Positions 32,368 through 45,047 of a stretch of DNA of 64,000 bases are shown here, piece by piece. The stretch is from positions 6,384,100 to 6,448,099 of the forward strand of contig CANTUZ010000025.1 of assembly GCA_947846985.1 (NCBI GenBank). Reading direction: 5' to 3'. The DNA is from Fratercula arctica. Its lineage: Eukaryota; Chordata; Aves; Charadriiformes; Alcidae. A program made the translations under genes and the position numbers. The first letter of the stretch is position 1. Every line of letters begins with the position of its first letter. The notes beneath the pieces were generated by a model. The model searched no databases. It had not been told where the DNA came from and was given only the letters and a program-made list of their open reading frames with translations.

Positions 32368-33540
32368 AACCGATGTCATCTACCTGGACTTATGCAAAGC
32401 ATTTGACACTGTCCCGCATGACATCCTGGTCTCTAAATTGGAAAGACATGGATTTGATGGATGGACGGATCACTCAGTGGATAAGGAACTGGCTAGATGG
32501 ATGCACTCGAAGGGTTGCAGTCAATGGCTCAATGTCCACATGGAAACCAGTGACGAGTGGCATTCCTCAGGGATCAGTACTGGGACCAGTGCTGTTTAAT
32601 GTCTTTGTTGGTGACATGGACAGTGGGACTGAGTGCACCCTCAGCAAGTTTGCCGATGACACCAAGCTGTGTGGCACGGTCGACACGCTGGAGGGAAGGG
32701 ATGCCATCCAGAGGGACCTGGACAGGCTTGAGAGGTGCGCCCATGCCAACCTCATGAAGTTCAACAGGGCCAAGTGCAAGGTCCTGCACCTGGGTCATGG
32801 CAATCCCAGGCACAAATACAGGCTGGGTGGAGAATGGCTTGAGATCAGCCCTGAGGAGAAGGACTTGGGGGTGCTGGTTGATGAGAAGCTCAACATGAGC
32901 AGGCAATGCGCACTTGCAGCCCAGAAAGCCAACTGCATCCTGGGCTGCATCAAAAAAAGCGTGGCCAGCAGGTTGAGGGAGGTGATTCTGCCCCTCTACT
33001 CTGCTCTCATGAGACCCCACCTGGAGTACTGCATCCAGCTCTGGAGTCTTCAGCACAGGAAGGACATGGACCTGTTGGAACGGATGCAGAGGAGGGCCAC
33101 GAAGATGATCAGAGGGCTGGAGCACCTCTGCTATGAGGACAGGCTGAGAGAGTTGGGGTTGTTCAGCCTGGAGAAGAGAAGGCTGCAGGGAGACCTTATA
33201 GAAGCCTTCCAGTACCTCTTTAGGGGCCTACAGGAAGGATGGGGAGGGACTCTTTATCAGGGAGTGTAATGACAGGACACGGGGTAATGGTTTTAAACTG
33301 AAAGAGGGTAGATTTAGATTGGATATTAGGAAGAAATTCTTTACTGTGAGGGTGGTAAGACACTGGAACAGGTTGCCCAGGGAAGTTGTGGATGCCCCAT
33401 CCCTGGAAGTGTTCAAGGCCAGGCTGGATGAGGCTTTGAGCAGCCTGGTCTAGTGGGAGGTGTCCCTGCCCATGGCAGGGGGGTTGGAACTAGATGATCT
33501 TTAAGGTCCCTTCCAACCCGAACCATTCTGTGATTCTGTA
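32368..33540 (+). mobile_element. CR1 LINE, RT part and 3' end
   Basis: It starts within RT (VIYLD region, frame slightly broken) and reads [21 protein letters not shown] and the CR1 C-terminal segment in one open frame to 33269. A frameshift follows, then the 3' end 'ggttggaactagatgatcttt' and terminal 'ccattctgtgattctgt'. It lies in sense with HOMER1. The apparent 375-codon ORF that starts at 32142 is intron joined to CR1 and is not a gene. Confidence 0.92.
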
Positions 33541-33907
33541 TTTTTTTCCCAGAATGGACTATTTTATAAGATTACATGCTCATCCACATCAGTGGATGTG
33601 CCAAAATGTTATCAGAAGGTATCTGATTTAAAGCATCTTTTCTGCCCTATATTTTGAAGTTATCTGCTTTTCTGACTTGCCTTCTGTGTCATACAGAAAC
33701 TTTTATTCATTGATACAAATAATCATACGTAGATAGTGTTTCCACTAATGAAAGTCCATAATCACTGACTTCTGTATAAAAAATATTGAGGTTTTAAAAA
33801 AAACCAAAAGCCTAGGGTTTTAAGGTATGCAAATACAGTGCAACTGTTCCTCCTCCTGCCTGAATAACTTTCACATTTCAACTAGTCTTTATAGGGACAT
33901 TGACATT
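33541..33907 (+). other. HOMER1: Short intron gap
   Basis: AT-rich intron between a CR1 and a solo LTR; ends with the ACATT copy of the LTR target duplication (33903-33907). Confidence 0.5.
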
Positions 33908-34970
33908 TGTGGTGGGTTCACCTTGGTTGGCTGCCAAGTGCCCATCAAACTGCTCTATCGCTCCCTCTCCTCAACTGGACAGGGGAGAGGAAATATGACA
34001 AAAGGCTTGTGGGTCGAGATAAGGACAGGGAGATCTCTCAGCAATTACTGTCATGGGCAAAACAAACTCAACTTGGGGAAATTAATTTAATTTATTGCCA
34101 ATCAAAATCAGAGCTGGATAATGAGAAATAAACCCAAATCTTAAAACATCTTCCCCCCACCCCTCCCTTCTTCCTGGGCTCAACTTCACTCCCAGATTCT
34201 CTACCTCCTCCTCCCACAAGCGGCACAGGGGGACAGGGAATGGGGGTTGTGGTCAATTCATCACATGTTGTCTCTGCTGTTCCTTCCTCCTCACGCTCTT
34301 CCCCTGCTCCAGTGCGGTGTCCCACTCACAGGAGACAGTACCTCACAGACTTCTCCAATGTGGGTCCTTCCCATGAGGTGCAGTTCTTCACAAACTACTC
34401 CAGCATGGGTCCCCCGCGGGGTCACAGGTCCTGCCAGCAAACCTGCTTCAGTGTGAGCTCCTCTCTCCACAGGGTCACGGGTCCTGCCAGGAGCCTGCTC
34501 CACTGTGGGCTCTCCATGGGTTCACAGCCTCTTTCGGGCGCATCCACCTGCTCCAACGTGGGGTCTTCCATGGGTTGCAGGTGAATATCTGCTCCACCAT
34601 TAACCTCCATGGGCTGCAGGGGGACAACCTGCTTCAGCATGGTCTTAACCACAGGCTGCAGGGGGATCTCTGCTCTGGCACCTGGCCTGGAGCACCTCCC
34701 CCCCCTCCTTCTTCACTGATCTTGGTGTCTGCAGGGTTGTTTCTCTTTCCGGCTGCTGTTGTGCAGCAGTTTTTTTCCCCTTCTTAAATACATTATCACA
34801 GAAGTGCTACCACCATCACTGATTGGCTCAGCTTTGGCCAGCGATAGGTCCGTCTTAGAGACAGCTGGAACTGTCTCTGTCAGACATGGGGGAAGCTTCT
34901 GGCATCTTCTCACAGAAGCCATCCCTGTAACCCCCCCACTACCAAAAACTTGCCACGTTAAAACAATACA
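33908..34970 (-). mobile_element. Solo LTR, 1063 bp, ERVL-type, perfect 5-bp target duplication
   Basis: The + strand runs from TGTGGTGGGTTCACC to ACAATACA. In its own sense it starts TGTATTGTTTTAACG and ends CCACCACA. The pentamer ACATT is present on both sides (33903-33907 and 34971-34975). The middle (about 34340-34690) consists of degenerate, roughly 60-75-base units built around 'CTCCA..GTGGG' and 'CCATGGG' words. The 5-bp duplication and the structure match ERVL-type LTRs common in birds. No internal region remains, so the provirus was lost by LTR-LTR recombination. Confidence 0.88.
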
Positions 34971-34975
34971 ACATT

Positions 34976-37889
34976 TCAAAGATAACAAATTTCTGAGAAT
35001 TTTATCAAAATAAAGAGCCAGGTTGAAAAGACTTTATTAGAGTGCTTGTTGAGAGAGCACTCAACTCCTAATAGTCACAGGGGAATCTGTTGTATCAGAT
35101 GTTCTGCTTCAAAAGCCAGGAAGTTTTCAGGTGTAAGTTTGCTTTTGTTAGGCACTGGAGGTTCCAACTGCGACTTAGAATTTGGTTTTAGACCATTTTT
35201 TATTAATTCTGCTATTTTTGTATAAATACTTAAATAACAAACCAAAAAATACTCGGTAAAGAAGAGAAAAAGGGGTTGCCAACATCACCAGCTCCTTATT
35301 AAATTAATAGTGTGGGATGGTGTGCTATGCTATCTCTTTGGGATGATACAAAATGATGCAGGTAAAGAACTGGATGAATATAAAGTTCTCTGCCACATTT
35401 CCATTGGAATGGGTACCATGGTATTTCTGTTACATCATTATTCTCTCTTCTTGTTTTGTTTTCCACAGGTCAATCTCCCTCCCTTAATCCCTGTACTCAG
35501 ATTGTTTTTCTGACATTGATTCCTACTTACCCACATGACAATTTAAGGTTGCCATGGCCAAAACCAAATGCATAATTGTTTGCCTTCACTAGAAGTAATA
35601 CCGCTGCTCTGGAGTCTTTTCCTGTAAGATATTTTCCAGGGACTTCTATATGAACCAGTCACAGAATCATTTCCAATAGTAAACAACTTTTACAATTTGG
35701 ACAGTAACTTAGAGCATGTTGTGATTTCCCATTCACCAGACTAAAGCTACTAAGTCAATTTGAATTCTAAAACCAGCTATGACTCATTCCGTTTAACATT
35801 AGTATCACCATTGTGTTTGACTAAGAGGGGAGTCCAGCAATGTCTTTGCTTATTTATATACACTTTAATGTTAGAAGCCGTTTCATCAATTCAGAGGGGT
35901 TTGCCATTGTCTTCTAAAGTTATTTGACATCTAAGAAACTTTAAAAATCTAATGTTTGAATAATTCTTCACTATTTTCAAAGTCTGATCTATAATTTCAT
36001 AGGACTGAAATTATTTTAAACCATGCTCTGTATTTCTACTGTCTTTGAACCTTGTTTGTTCATGTGTAAGACTAAAGCTGAGTAAAGAATGAATGTGGAT
36101 GAAGCATAGATGCTGTAGTGTGGGCAAAGGTGGAGGGGAAGGGACAGAGTGTACAAGCTGGGGTTTGAACCTTTCCTTCCTAAAAATAGGCATTACTGGG
36201 CATCAATATGTCTATTGTAGATTCATAAAAATAAATGTTAAAAACATAGGCTACAACTTACCCTCAGAAAAGCAAAGTATTGGAGCTGGCCAAAGCTGAT
36301 TAAGCCAGCAGGCCTAGCAGCTGTCTTGTGGCATATCAGCAAGGCCTGGTCTTCTGATCACCCATGACAAAACATAAATTCATAGAAATGAAAATATGAG
36401 CAGATCACTAAATCACTATATCTTATGTCCACTAAGTATTGCATGATATCTGATTTCAAGCTGAAACACTTCAGTTGCTCAAAACTTCACATCCTTGAAA
36501 ATCTAACATACAGTATGTAATGATGTTTCTGGTAAAGGTAAATGTATTTTTTTTCTTAACCTTATAGGTTTAATGAATGGTTCTAGCCCATTTTTCTCCC
36601 CTCAGCTCCGGAAAAGTTGATGGTGTTATTTTTGATGGTATGCTAACTCAGAAGTGGTCAAAGATCTAATGCTAAAAGCTGATTGTTAAATGGGAACTAA
36701 ACAGTTTAGAAAACAGCTTGAAGGCACTGTTCTGTGCAGTATTATGTAGCTATAAAACATATTCTATAAACTAAGGCATTGAACTTATAGGTAAATAGGT
36801 GCATATATGTATTAACTTCTAATTGAATATAGAAAACTTTCCAAGCTTTTTAGGAACAACTTCCTAAGCTTTTACTGACCATGAGTAAACCTGACTCAAA
36901 CCCAAAACATAACAGCAAAAGCAAGTCTAAGAATGTAAGTGTAAAACTAGATAAACTGCTGGTGGTATGGGAGAGATTTTGATCTGGTTGCTCAGTTGTA
37001 GCTTCTATGTTTTTTTACTATCTCAAAGCTTGTTTTAAGACATCAAAGTTCTTATTATATGCATGTAATGTAGAAATCAAAATTTTAAGATGTACTCACT
37101 TCACAAGTATGCTGAGTATGTTTTGTTCAAGTTGTCAGTCACTTTCTGTCCAGAAAAAGATTTTTATATCAGAGCAGTTTCCATACAACAAGAAGTCAAT
37201 GTTATGCAATACTGTCCCACAAGCTACTATATACAGTATTTATCAGACTTCAGAGCATTTTTAGGAATAAGGGAAATTCTGTGTTTTTCTATTGCTTTGG
37301 ATTGTGTTTACAGAGCTTGTTGACTCAGACTCCTAAGAAACCATTGCTCATGTTTGGATGCCATAGTTGACAAATTAGTTTTGACTATAGCTGCACTTTT
37401 CATCACTCTCCTTATTTCTTTTCAGGGATCCCTCATGAAGCTGCTTAGAGTAACAAAAGCTTGCTACAACTTTAAAAACAAGCCAGGGAGAGTATATTTT
37501 AAGACTGTAGCCGGGCATTGGGAGAAAGCTGTAGTCTTGTTACGCTGTCATTTCGAAAAAGAAAAAAGGTCTTTGACCTGTCCTAAATCTGAGGTTAATC
37601 AGCAAATGCCTGAGAGATCATGCAGCGGATTCATGTTGTCTGATATGGGGAGAAATCACCTTGGATGACAGATATTACAGAGGCTCAGAACTCACTGTGT
37701 GCAAAAACGTGTGTGTGATTCCTACCGAGAGTGTTTGCAGTCCTTGGGACTGCCAGAGCACGTATGCTGAGCATGCAGGCTGCCACGTGGCAGGATCTGC
37801 TGTGCCCATCCTAGTCTCCCATCCCCTTGCCACATGTGGCACTCAAGAGATGGCGATCAGTGCCTGGTGATGGTTTACTCAACTCCTCC
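34976..37889 (+). other. HOMER1: HOMER1 intron 1 segment, nothing recognised
   Basis: About 2.9 kb of ordinary intron without a recognised repeat. Short ORFs have no family features. Confidence 0.5.
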
Positions 37890-37894
37890 ACCGG

Positions 37895-39093
37895 TGTTGC
37901 GTGAAAGTGGCAAAGTGGTTTTGGCAGAAGGTAAACCCCCTTGCATTCTAACACTCCTCACCGAGGTGGGAGGCTAGGTGCGGCTAGGTTTAAATTCTGA
38001 GTGATGCCCAATTCAGCACTATCAATCCAATTGTGTTTAATGTGTATTAAACTATTACTATTTGGATACACTAATAGTGGACTGCACCTTCAGTCTAGTC
38101 GTGCTCATGAACTAGCACGGCCACTCTCGAGTCTTTGGCCGCGTTCAATGAGGAACCGAAACAACTAGCTACTTAAACAGTGCAGTTTGTTTAAGCAACA
38201 GATATATAGGTTCTTGGGATTGCTGGTGATAAATAAACTGTCTGCAAAGCGCGTGCAAATAAAGATATTGTTAAATATACAAAATGCGTGACAAAGTTAT
38301 AAACGATACAGTCTGGCTATAAATGTAGGAAAGAGATTCTCTAGAGAGATTTCTAAGTTTCCCGAGGAAGCACTCGGTATAGTCTAAGTCTTACCCAAAG
38401 GCGTCCCTATGGGGGGGAAGAAAGGCTCAGCCTGTCAACTGGTCCCGGAAGTCAAAGGCAGTCTGTGATGGAGTCCTCCTTGACTTGTTCACGATGGCGT
38501 CTTCCCTGATATTCCCCCTGATATAAAATATAAATCCCCCCCGATATAAAATATAAATATATTTTATAATATTTTTATCTTCAAGGTGGAGTTTGAGTGA
38601 CTCTAGTCATAAATACCTTTATTATGATTGGTGTAAAATTCTCTTGCCTCACATTTAAAGGTATAGTTTACGAAAAATTCAGAGTGCAGACTCAAGGAGG
38701 AGTGGTCGCACCTTGGAGGTGGGTAGCCTTTGGGATGGAGGTGTGTTTTGGTATTATAATGACATTATAATGAGCAAAGTTCACACAAAGGACAGCATTT
38801 CATCAAAATTTGACAAAATGTTCGCTCAGGGTAGCAAATAGGCAGCTTATCAGTTCCATAGTACCATCTCATTCCCATATCTGCTGTACATCACAGGGCA
38901 GGGCCACGGAAGGTCACATTCCATTCCATCCCCCGGGTAGCTTTGCAAGCAATATTGTACAGGGAATCGCAGATGTTGAATTCTTTGCATGCCAGCTGCG
39001 GCTGTATTCTACCTTAGAAGCCTTTTGATTTCACAGCTTTCCTTAATGTGTGAACAATGCTGTATTTTTGGCCATTTTAGTAATTATTCCACA
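37895..39093 (-). mobile_element. ERV-A2 3' LTR, about 1.2 kb
   Basis: In its own sense it runs from TGTGGAATAATTACT (39093) to CGCAACA (37895). A purine-rich ACGGGGTGGAATA directly precedes it (39094-39106). An AATAAA lies at 38618-38623 on the minus strand. At about 38518-38560 a short AT-rich unit (gatataaaatataaat) is tandemly duplicated. The outer 118 bases match 1-118 of the window and most of the length matches the ERV-A1 5' LTR. Confidence 0.88.
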
Positions 39094-39134
39094 TATTCCA
39101 CCCCGTGACTATAGTCACTCAAGCTCCACGATAT

Positions 39135-41778
39135 TTAAAACTGATTGGGAATATCACATGTGCTCTTGTGGTGAGGGATATCAAGTACAAATACATCTTG
39201 TGGAGCGATCAAGCGAGTTAAGCTTTTCATCATAATCCAAAGTTTAACATACAAAACAATTGTCAAAGCAAAGCACAACGCAGTTAGTACTAGTAAAACA
39301 ACAACAGGATGGAGCATCTTGTTAAAGATTCCTGTAGCTGTTGGCGACCATCCAAAAAGAGTGTCCCACCATTCATGTCTTCCATCTTTCTTGACTCTTT
39401 CCAGTACTTGGTGTATTTCTTCAACATCATGATGGACAGTAATCAAAGTTCTCTGTCCATTTTCTTGGGCCTCTTTCAACAGTCGCTTCAAGGCATTGTG
39501 TTGTAGCAGCTTCTTCACCAATGTGAGATTCCGATAGGGGTAGGCAACAAATCTCGAATCAATGTGTAATTAGATTGTAGCAATTGAAAAGACGTAACAG
39601 GAGCTGAATAATTGAAATCACATCCGATAATGTTAGTAAAGTTACAAACACAAAGATTTGAGTGATTACTTATATCAGCTACTATGTCATCTACGAATAC
39701 AAGCCTACAGGGAGACCTCATGCAAATGCACCCTTTCCCAATATATACAAGCACAGTTTCTGGGGTTTCATTGGGATGTATCTCAAAATGACAAACATTC
39801 TGGTTGGTGTCAGGACAAATGTCTTGTGCTTTGAGGGTATTACTCTCACAAATGAATCCTTGTTGGTCTCATGAAATGCATGCGTCAATATCAACAGTTT
39901 GCCATTTATTCTCATTTTGTTGTGCCCACACTCTATGCTCTATTGGATAGAGTATAGCTCCGTGGTGATTCAACCCCAGTGCGATGATTGGGTATATGGT
40001 GTATACGAAGCATTGCATATTGTTAAGACAAAAGCAGTGGCCTTGCTCTCAATGGGATCATAGGTGAAATTAACCAGGTACCACCAGGACTGAAATTTTT
40101 TCTCAAACTCAATTGCGTTATCCCATGTTACTTTTCGAATTTCGGTGGGCAAGGTGCCTTCTTCACCTTCCCTTATGATTGCGGCTGTCATGGATTGCAT
40201 CCACAATTGGGCTTGGATACAACTAAGAGCTAAGGAAGCATTGTTTTGGGTTGTACCAAGTGCATTTGTGATCAGCTGATGGTCTTTTTCACCCGTTTCT
40301 TCCCACTGAGGCAATATATTCGATAAAAGCCATTGATGGTTTCCCAATGCTAATAGAGGACTGTAGAGGATGTCTTAATTTGTCTAGATCACTAGTGACT
40401 GTGACTAGTTTGTTGGCAAGTACCTCAGCATCTATACTATTTAAGACTCCCAGTCCTGTTCCTAAGATACCAGTCACATCTCCCCTCAATTATTGTGAGG
40501 GGATAAGAGTTCGTCTGTGTAACCATGCTGACCATCCTGCGTAGGATGTACTCAGGAATGGTAAGCAGGTGGGCTTGATCGCAGAGATATTAATCTGCAT
40601 TGATAATTCTACTTGTTTGAGGGAATATGTTGGATTAAACAATATCTGTTGTTGACCTGTGTGTTTAATAACATAGGGGCCAATGTTGAAGGTGTAAGGA
40701 GTTAGACTAATGGAGGGCTGAGTAGGTACACCCTTGAAAGTTTGTGGGGGTGTAGGTTCTGGATTCATTTCAGCAGGTTCAGATGTATTAGAGTCAATCA
40801 TAAATTCAAATGACAATTCTGTGCCCTTATAGCCCCAAAGACAATACACTACTATAGGTTTGGTAAAAGTAAAATTGTGCCAGCAATCTGAATTTGGCTC
40901 CATAATTTTGTAACATTCAGTGTTATATTTTTCTGGTTCGATAGAGTCTACATAGATTGTTTTAATTTCCATTGGTCTGTGGTGAGTAGACCCATTGATT
41001 ACTTGGCAACCAATTTGTATTTTCTTTCCAGGGGTGGCTTCCAGTTTAGCCATTTGGAGTGAGTCTTTCCAACTCCATTTCTCTCTGGAATATACTTCAC
41101 TTCCTTGTATAACCAGAGTAGAGAGATTTAAATGCTTTTTGTTTTCTGGTGTCCCAGTGCTTGCCGTGTACCATGACAATGCATTATCCCAAAGGTCATC
41201 ATTAAGGGCCAGATTCTTAAGTCCACTTAATAAGGTGCCAGTGTGGTTACTGTCAGGGGTTTCAAATACGGGAGTGGAACCAGGCTAGTCTGTGTAGTTG
41301 GGTCAAGTTCAACTATATCTATTCTGAATTCGAATAGTAGCACTATTTCATCCTGTTGCCAACGACAAGTTACAAAAGTGGGTTCCACAAGAGTAAAATT
41401 ATACCAGCAATCTCACTTGTTGGTGATACAGTGCTTTGTTGTCATTGAGCGTGGGTTCTGAGGGCAAAATATCTCTATTCTTGTGGCCTTCTCATGGTTT
41501 GAACCGTTGATCATTCTACATCCTACTTGGACTTCCTCTCTTGCCTTACCTTTCAGGGTTGGGTACAAACTATTCCAGGTCCACTCATGTTTTGAAAACA
41601 TCTCGTTTTCATGTAGAACTACAGTGGCCAAACTCAATTTTCCCTTTCTTGTACCTGCCATCGCATTGTGTTTAACAAAAGCTTGAGACCATGGCCACTC
41701 TGGGTCTCTTTGACTACAAACAACAAGGAATAAAAAGGTAAAACTGAATAGCATCAATTCCATCTGCCAATTCGTCAT
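39135..41778 (-). pseudogene. ERV-A2 envelope gene remnant (surface and transmembrane parts)
   Basis: Envelope proteins mediate entry in live retroviruses; this copy is dead. It starts with a hydrophobic leader (41778-41715) and reads on through the surface part, which contains two related domains (41640-41317 and 41131-40793). After a stop near 40490 comes a glycine-rich GILGTGLGVLN segment resembling a fusion peptide, helical heptad regions and, at the 3' end, a long hydrophobic membrane anchor (about 39300-39215). At least six changes of frame and several stops break it. I see no CX6CC motif in the remnant. Which named env family it belongs to is not settled here. Confidence 0.82.
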
Positions 41779-41867
41779 TTTAGAATTTGGGCCTCCAAAC
41801 AGCCATACACAATAAAAATAATATTACTTCCAGGATCAATGTCAGGATTCCCTGGAGACACTCAAGG

Positions 41868-43494
41868 TTAGTGTAGGCCGATCCATCTGTCCACATAGAG
41901 TTCATTTAAGGTTCCTGTAAGACACAAAAGAAAAGAAAATCTGCTCGGTCTTATTTGACCAACAGGGTTAGAAAGAGGGTGAGATCCACCGGGTACTAAT
42001 CCAGCGTATCGATCTTCCCTGAACAGTCTTTGGCTTCCCATGCATGGGGATTTTTGGGAGTAGCCAGCACCATTGGTACCGTTCCAATTTGAGGCATTTT
42101 CACCAGCACAGGTTGCCCAGGGTGAAATCTTCCTAGGTATTTTCACAGTTCATTGGGAACTTTTGGAGTGATGATATTGGTAAATACACAGAAAGCTTTC
42201 ATTTTAGGACAGCCATCTCCACTCCATCTGTTATTTAATTGATAGATGGCATCATCCAATCACAAATGCCAACCAGGTTCATGAGTTTTTGCAAAACATT
42301 TAACCAATCCATTGGTGCGTTCAACAATGCCATTAGCCTGAGGATAATAGGGAGTGTGAAATACCCACCGAATCCCTTCTTCCTTGGCTCAGTCTTGTAC
42401 CACCACCCTCGGGAAGGGGAAGTGTGCTGAACCACCCTTTTAGGCCTTTCACTGTGTTGTCCCCGGTAGCTGATTTGAAGCTGGTGGCCGCAGTGAGGCC
42501 GGAGATAATCTCCACTCCCACTAGGACATATCTTTTTTCACTTGATGATCTCATGGGCCCAATATAATCAATTTGCCATGAATGCCACAATGTTTTCTTG
42601 TCCCAAATGTGTAAGGGAGGCGCCTTACTCGGATGATCTTTATTGAGTCGTAGGTGACATTGTGAACAGGCAGTTACTACTTGTTCACACAGCTTAGCCA
42701 GATACAGGCCACCCCCGGGCTAGACCTTCCTGATACAGGTCAGCACGGCCTGTGTGGCCACGCTTAACATGTAACCATTCGAGTAAGCGTTCCCATTCCT
42801 GACCATCATCTACAATATCAATTTGCTGCAGCTGCGTGAGGCTATCTACCTGTTGGTTGAACTGAGCAGTGATCGAGTTCGAACGATCATGGCCTTTTAC
42901 CCAACCAATGTGCAATGCTCTCTGTCCTCCTATTTCTAACAGTTGCTTCCAACTATCCGTCTCCCAAATTGGGACTCTGTTCACCTGCCAATCATTGGCT
43001 GCCCAGTGACCTATCCATTCAGTGGCTCCTTTAAAAACAGCATATGAATCCGTGTAAACGTAAGTAGCCCCATGTTGTGCAGCTAGTAGGACAGCTCTGA
43101 GTTCCCCTACTTGTGCACTGCCTTCCCCTGTTTCAATTGCTCTTTCTCCCGTTGCTACTTCCAGTGCTACGGCCTTGTATTTCCACTTATTGTTCTCCCG
43201 GTGAGATGACACATCAGTGAACCACACTCCTGCAAGATCACTGCCTTCCTTCAGAGGAGGTGCTTCTTGGATCGGAGATGGTCTGTTTGGTGGGGATTGG
43301 AACAATAGGGCACCATCTATATCCTTCTGGAGCTTGGATACTTTAACACTACTTTCAGAGATTGGCATGATTTCATTAATGCCTTCTAAATAAGCATACC
43401 ACTTTCGAACTGTGGGTTTCTGGGCAATGCCGGCTGGTGGTGCTGTCCCTTTATGGACCACATCTAGGAGGCGGAAAGGTCCCCGAATGATCAC
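41868..43494 (-). pseudogene. ERV-A2 RNase H and integrase
   Basis: RNase H is clear at 43494-42694 (WFTDVSSH, GELRAV, YTDSYAV), followed by the start of the integrase zinc domain (VKRGHTG). The integrase core is at 42590-42333 (WQIDYIG with the first Asp) and, in another frame, at 42435-42235 (YYPQANGIVERTNG with the Glu). Between the LPLPE segment and the WAKEEG-like segment the piece that should carry the second catalytic Asp is missing. The C-terminal domain is visible to about 41990 in a shifted frame. Several frameshifts are present. Confidence 0.82.
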
Positions 43495-43521
43495 GCTCTG
43501 TTCCCTCCTTATCTGCTCTGC

Positions 43522-44475
43522 TCATTTCAACGCTCTCACTAGGGACAGTAAACCCTTCTCAAGGTCTGAATATCTGCTCTCAGTATCATTAAAGGAGTGA
43601 GAGCTAAATTCTAATTGTCTTTCCGGTCCCACTGGTCCCTTCTTCCATAAGTTGCAATGAGAACCATGTTCACTGAACCCCCATTCTACATGGACAGGGT
43701 CAGTTGGATGTACAGGACCAAGTTGTTGGAATAACCTTAGCTCCTTTATTAGCAATTCCAGAGCATTAGTATGTTGTTCAGTCCACTCCCAGGATTTACC
43801 CTTTTTGAGCAAACAATAAAGGGGGCGAGCAATGATGGAAAAGCCAGGGATGTGTTTATGCCAATAACTTAAAGTTCCCAGAACTTACTGTAACTCCTTC
43901 ACACTGGAAGCATTCTGTCCATGTTCTATTTTTTTCAGGGTATCCTGAGGGACGGAAGCAGCTCCTTTAATCCACCAGACCCCCAGGAATTTAACTTCCT
44001 GTCCAGGTTCCTGACACTTTGAGTCTGGAATTTGCAATCCTAAATCCAGTAATGTTTCTCAGATGTTTTCCATCATGTCTTTAACACTTTCTTGGTTCTC
44101 TCCCCCTATTAGGATGTCATCAATATATTGGTATACCATACATCCCTGTGAAATGGGAATCTCTGATAGCACTTTAGCTAAAGCATTATGAGCAATAGTG
44201 GGGGAATGCTTGTATCCTTGTGGAAGTCGGTTAAAAGTATATTGGACTCCTTTCCATGTGAATGCAAACAGCACTTTGTCCTGCTCAAGGAGGGGAATCA
44301 TAAAAAACATGTCTTTAACATCTAAGACAGGCATCCAAGAATGGGCAGCTCCTTCTATCATTGTCACAATTTCAGCGATATTCGGAACCGCGGCGGTCAG
44401 GGGTGCAGTATTGGCATTTAACTTTCGGTAATCTACTGTGAAACGCCATTGCCCCATTGGTTTTTTACTGGCCAC
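43522..44475 (-). pseudogene. ERV-A2 reverse transcriptase
   Basis: The palm is at 44475-44059 with VLDVKDMFFMIPL, NRLPQGY and YIDDILIGG, so all catalytic Asp residues are present. A stop follows at 44059, and the frame continues through the thumb and connection to 43522. A frameshift near 44450-44480 separates it from protease, which was originally in the same frame. ERV-A1 has lost exactly this palm region. Confidence 0.87.
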
Positions 44476-45047
44476 ACCGGTGAATTATAAGGCGAATGAG
44501 TCCTCTTAATGATGCCTCTTTTTTCTAAATCTGATACCACCCTGTCTGCTCCTGCAAGTGCAGCTGCAGGCAGTGGATACTGCCAGACGTTGATTTTTGA
44601 GGGAGGCAAAGGTATAGAAGTTTCTAATAGACTCAATTTCACTGTGTCTAATCCTTTTTCGCATCCTGCAAAACTCCACACAGTCCCATCTGGAAATTTC
44701 CACGTTCGCCCACGCAGCACATCAAATCCTAGGAGGTTAGTATGTGAGACACGCACCAGCACTTCTGTCCTGGTCAGTTGCTGCTCTCCTGGCAACCAGA
44801 GGTTAATTTTCGTGGTGGGGCATGTTTTTACCACACCGTCAATTCCTGTGAAGTTGACTCTGCGTCAGGTGGGATTTATACCTAGAAGTTGTGCCCTTTC
44901 ATTAGTGATTGCAGACATTTGGGCTCCGGTATCAATAATAAAGTTTACCGACATCTTCCAGGGTCCAACAGGAATGACAATAACAGGTTCAAAGTCTTTA
45001 TGGGAGAGCCATTGAATCGCTAGTACCTGCCGGGCAGGGTGGCTCAC
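44433..45047 (-). pseudogene. ERV-A2 protease and start of RT
   Basis: The active-site segment reads FIIDTGAQMSAI, with catalytic DTG intact. The frame is -1 relative to gag. A stop at 44865-44867 cuts it, after which the same frame continues through LWLPGEQQLTR to the RT fingers (SPYNSPVWPV) before shifting frame. Length and order match ERV-A1 protease. Confidence 0.83.

Noticed and set aside
32142..33269. 375-codon ORF on the + strand
   Set aside because: The first 75 codons are ordinary intron and the rest is CR1 RT; it is a chance fusion in frame, not a gene.
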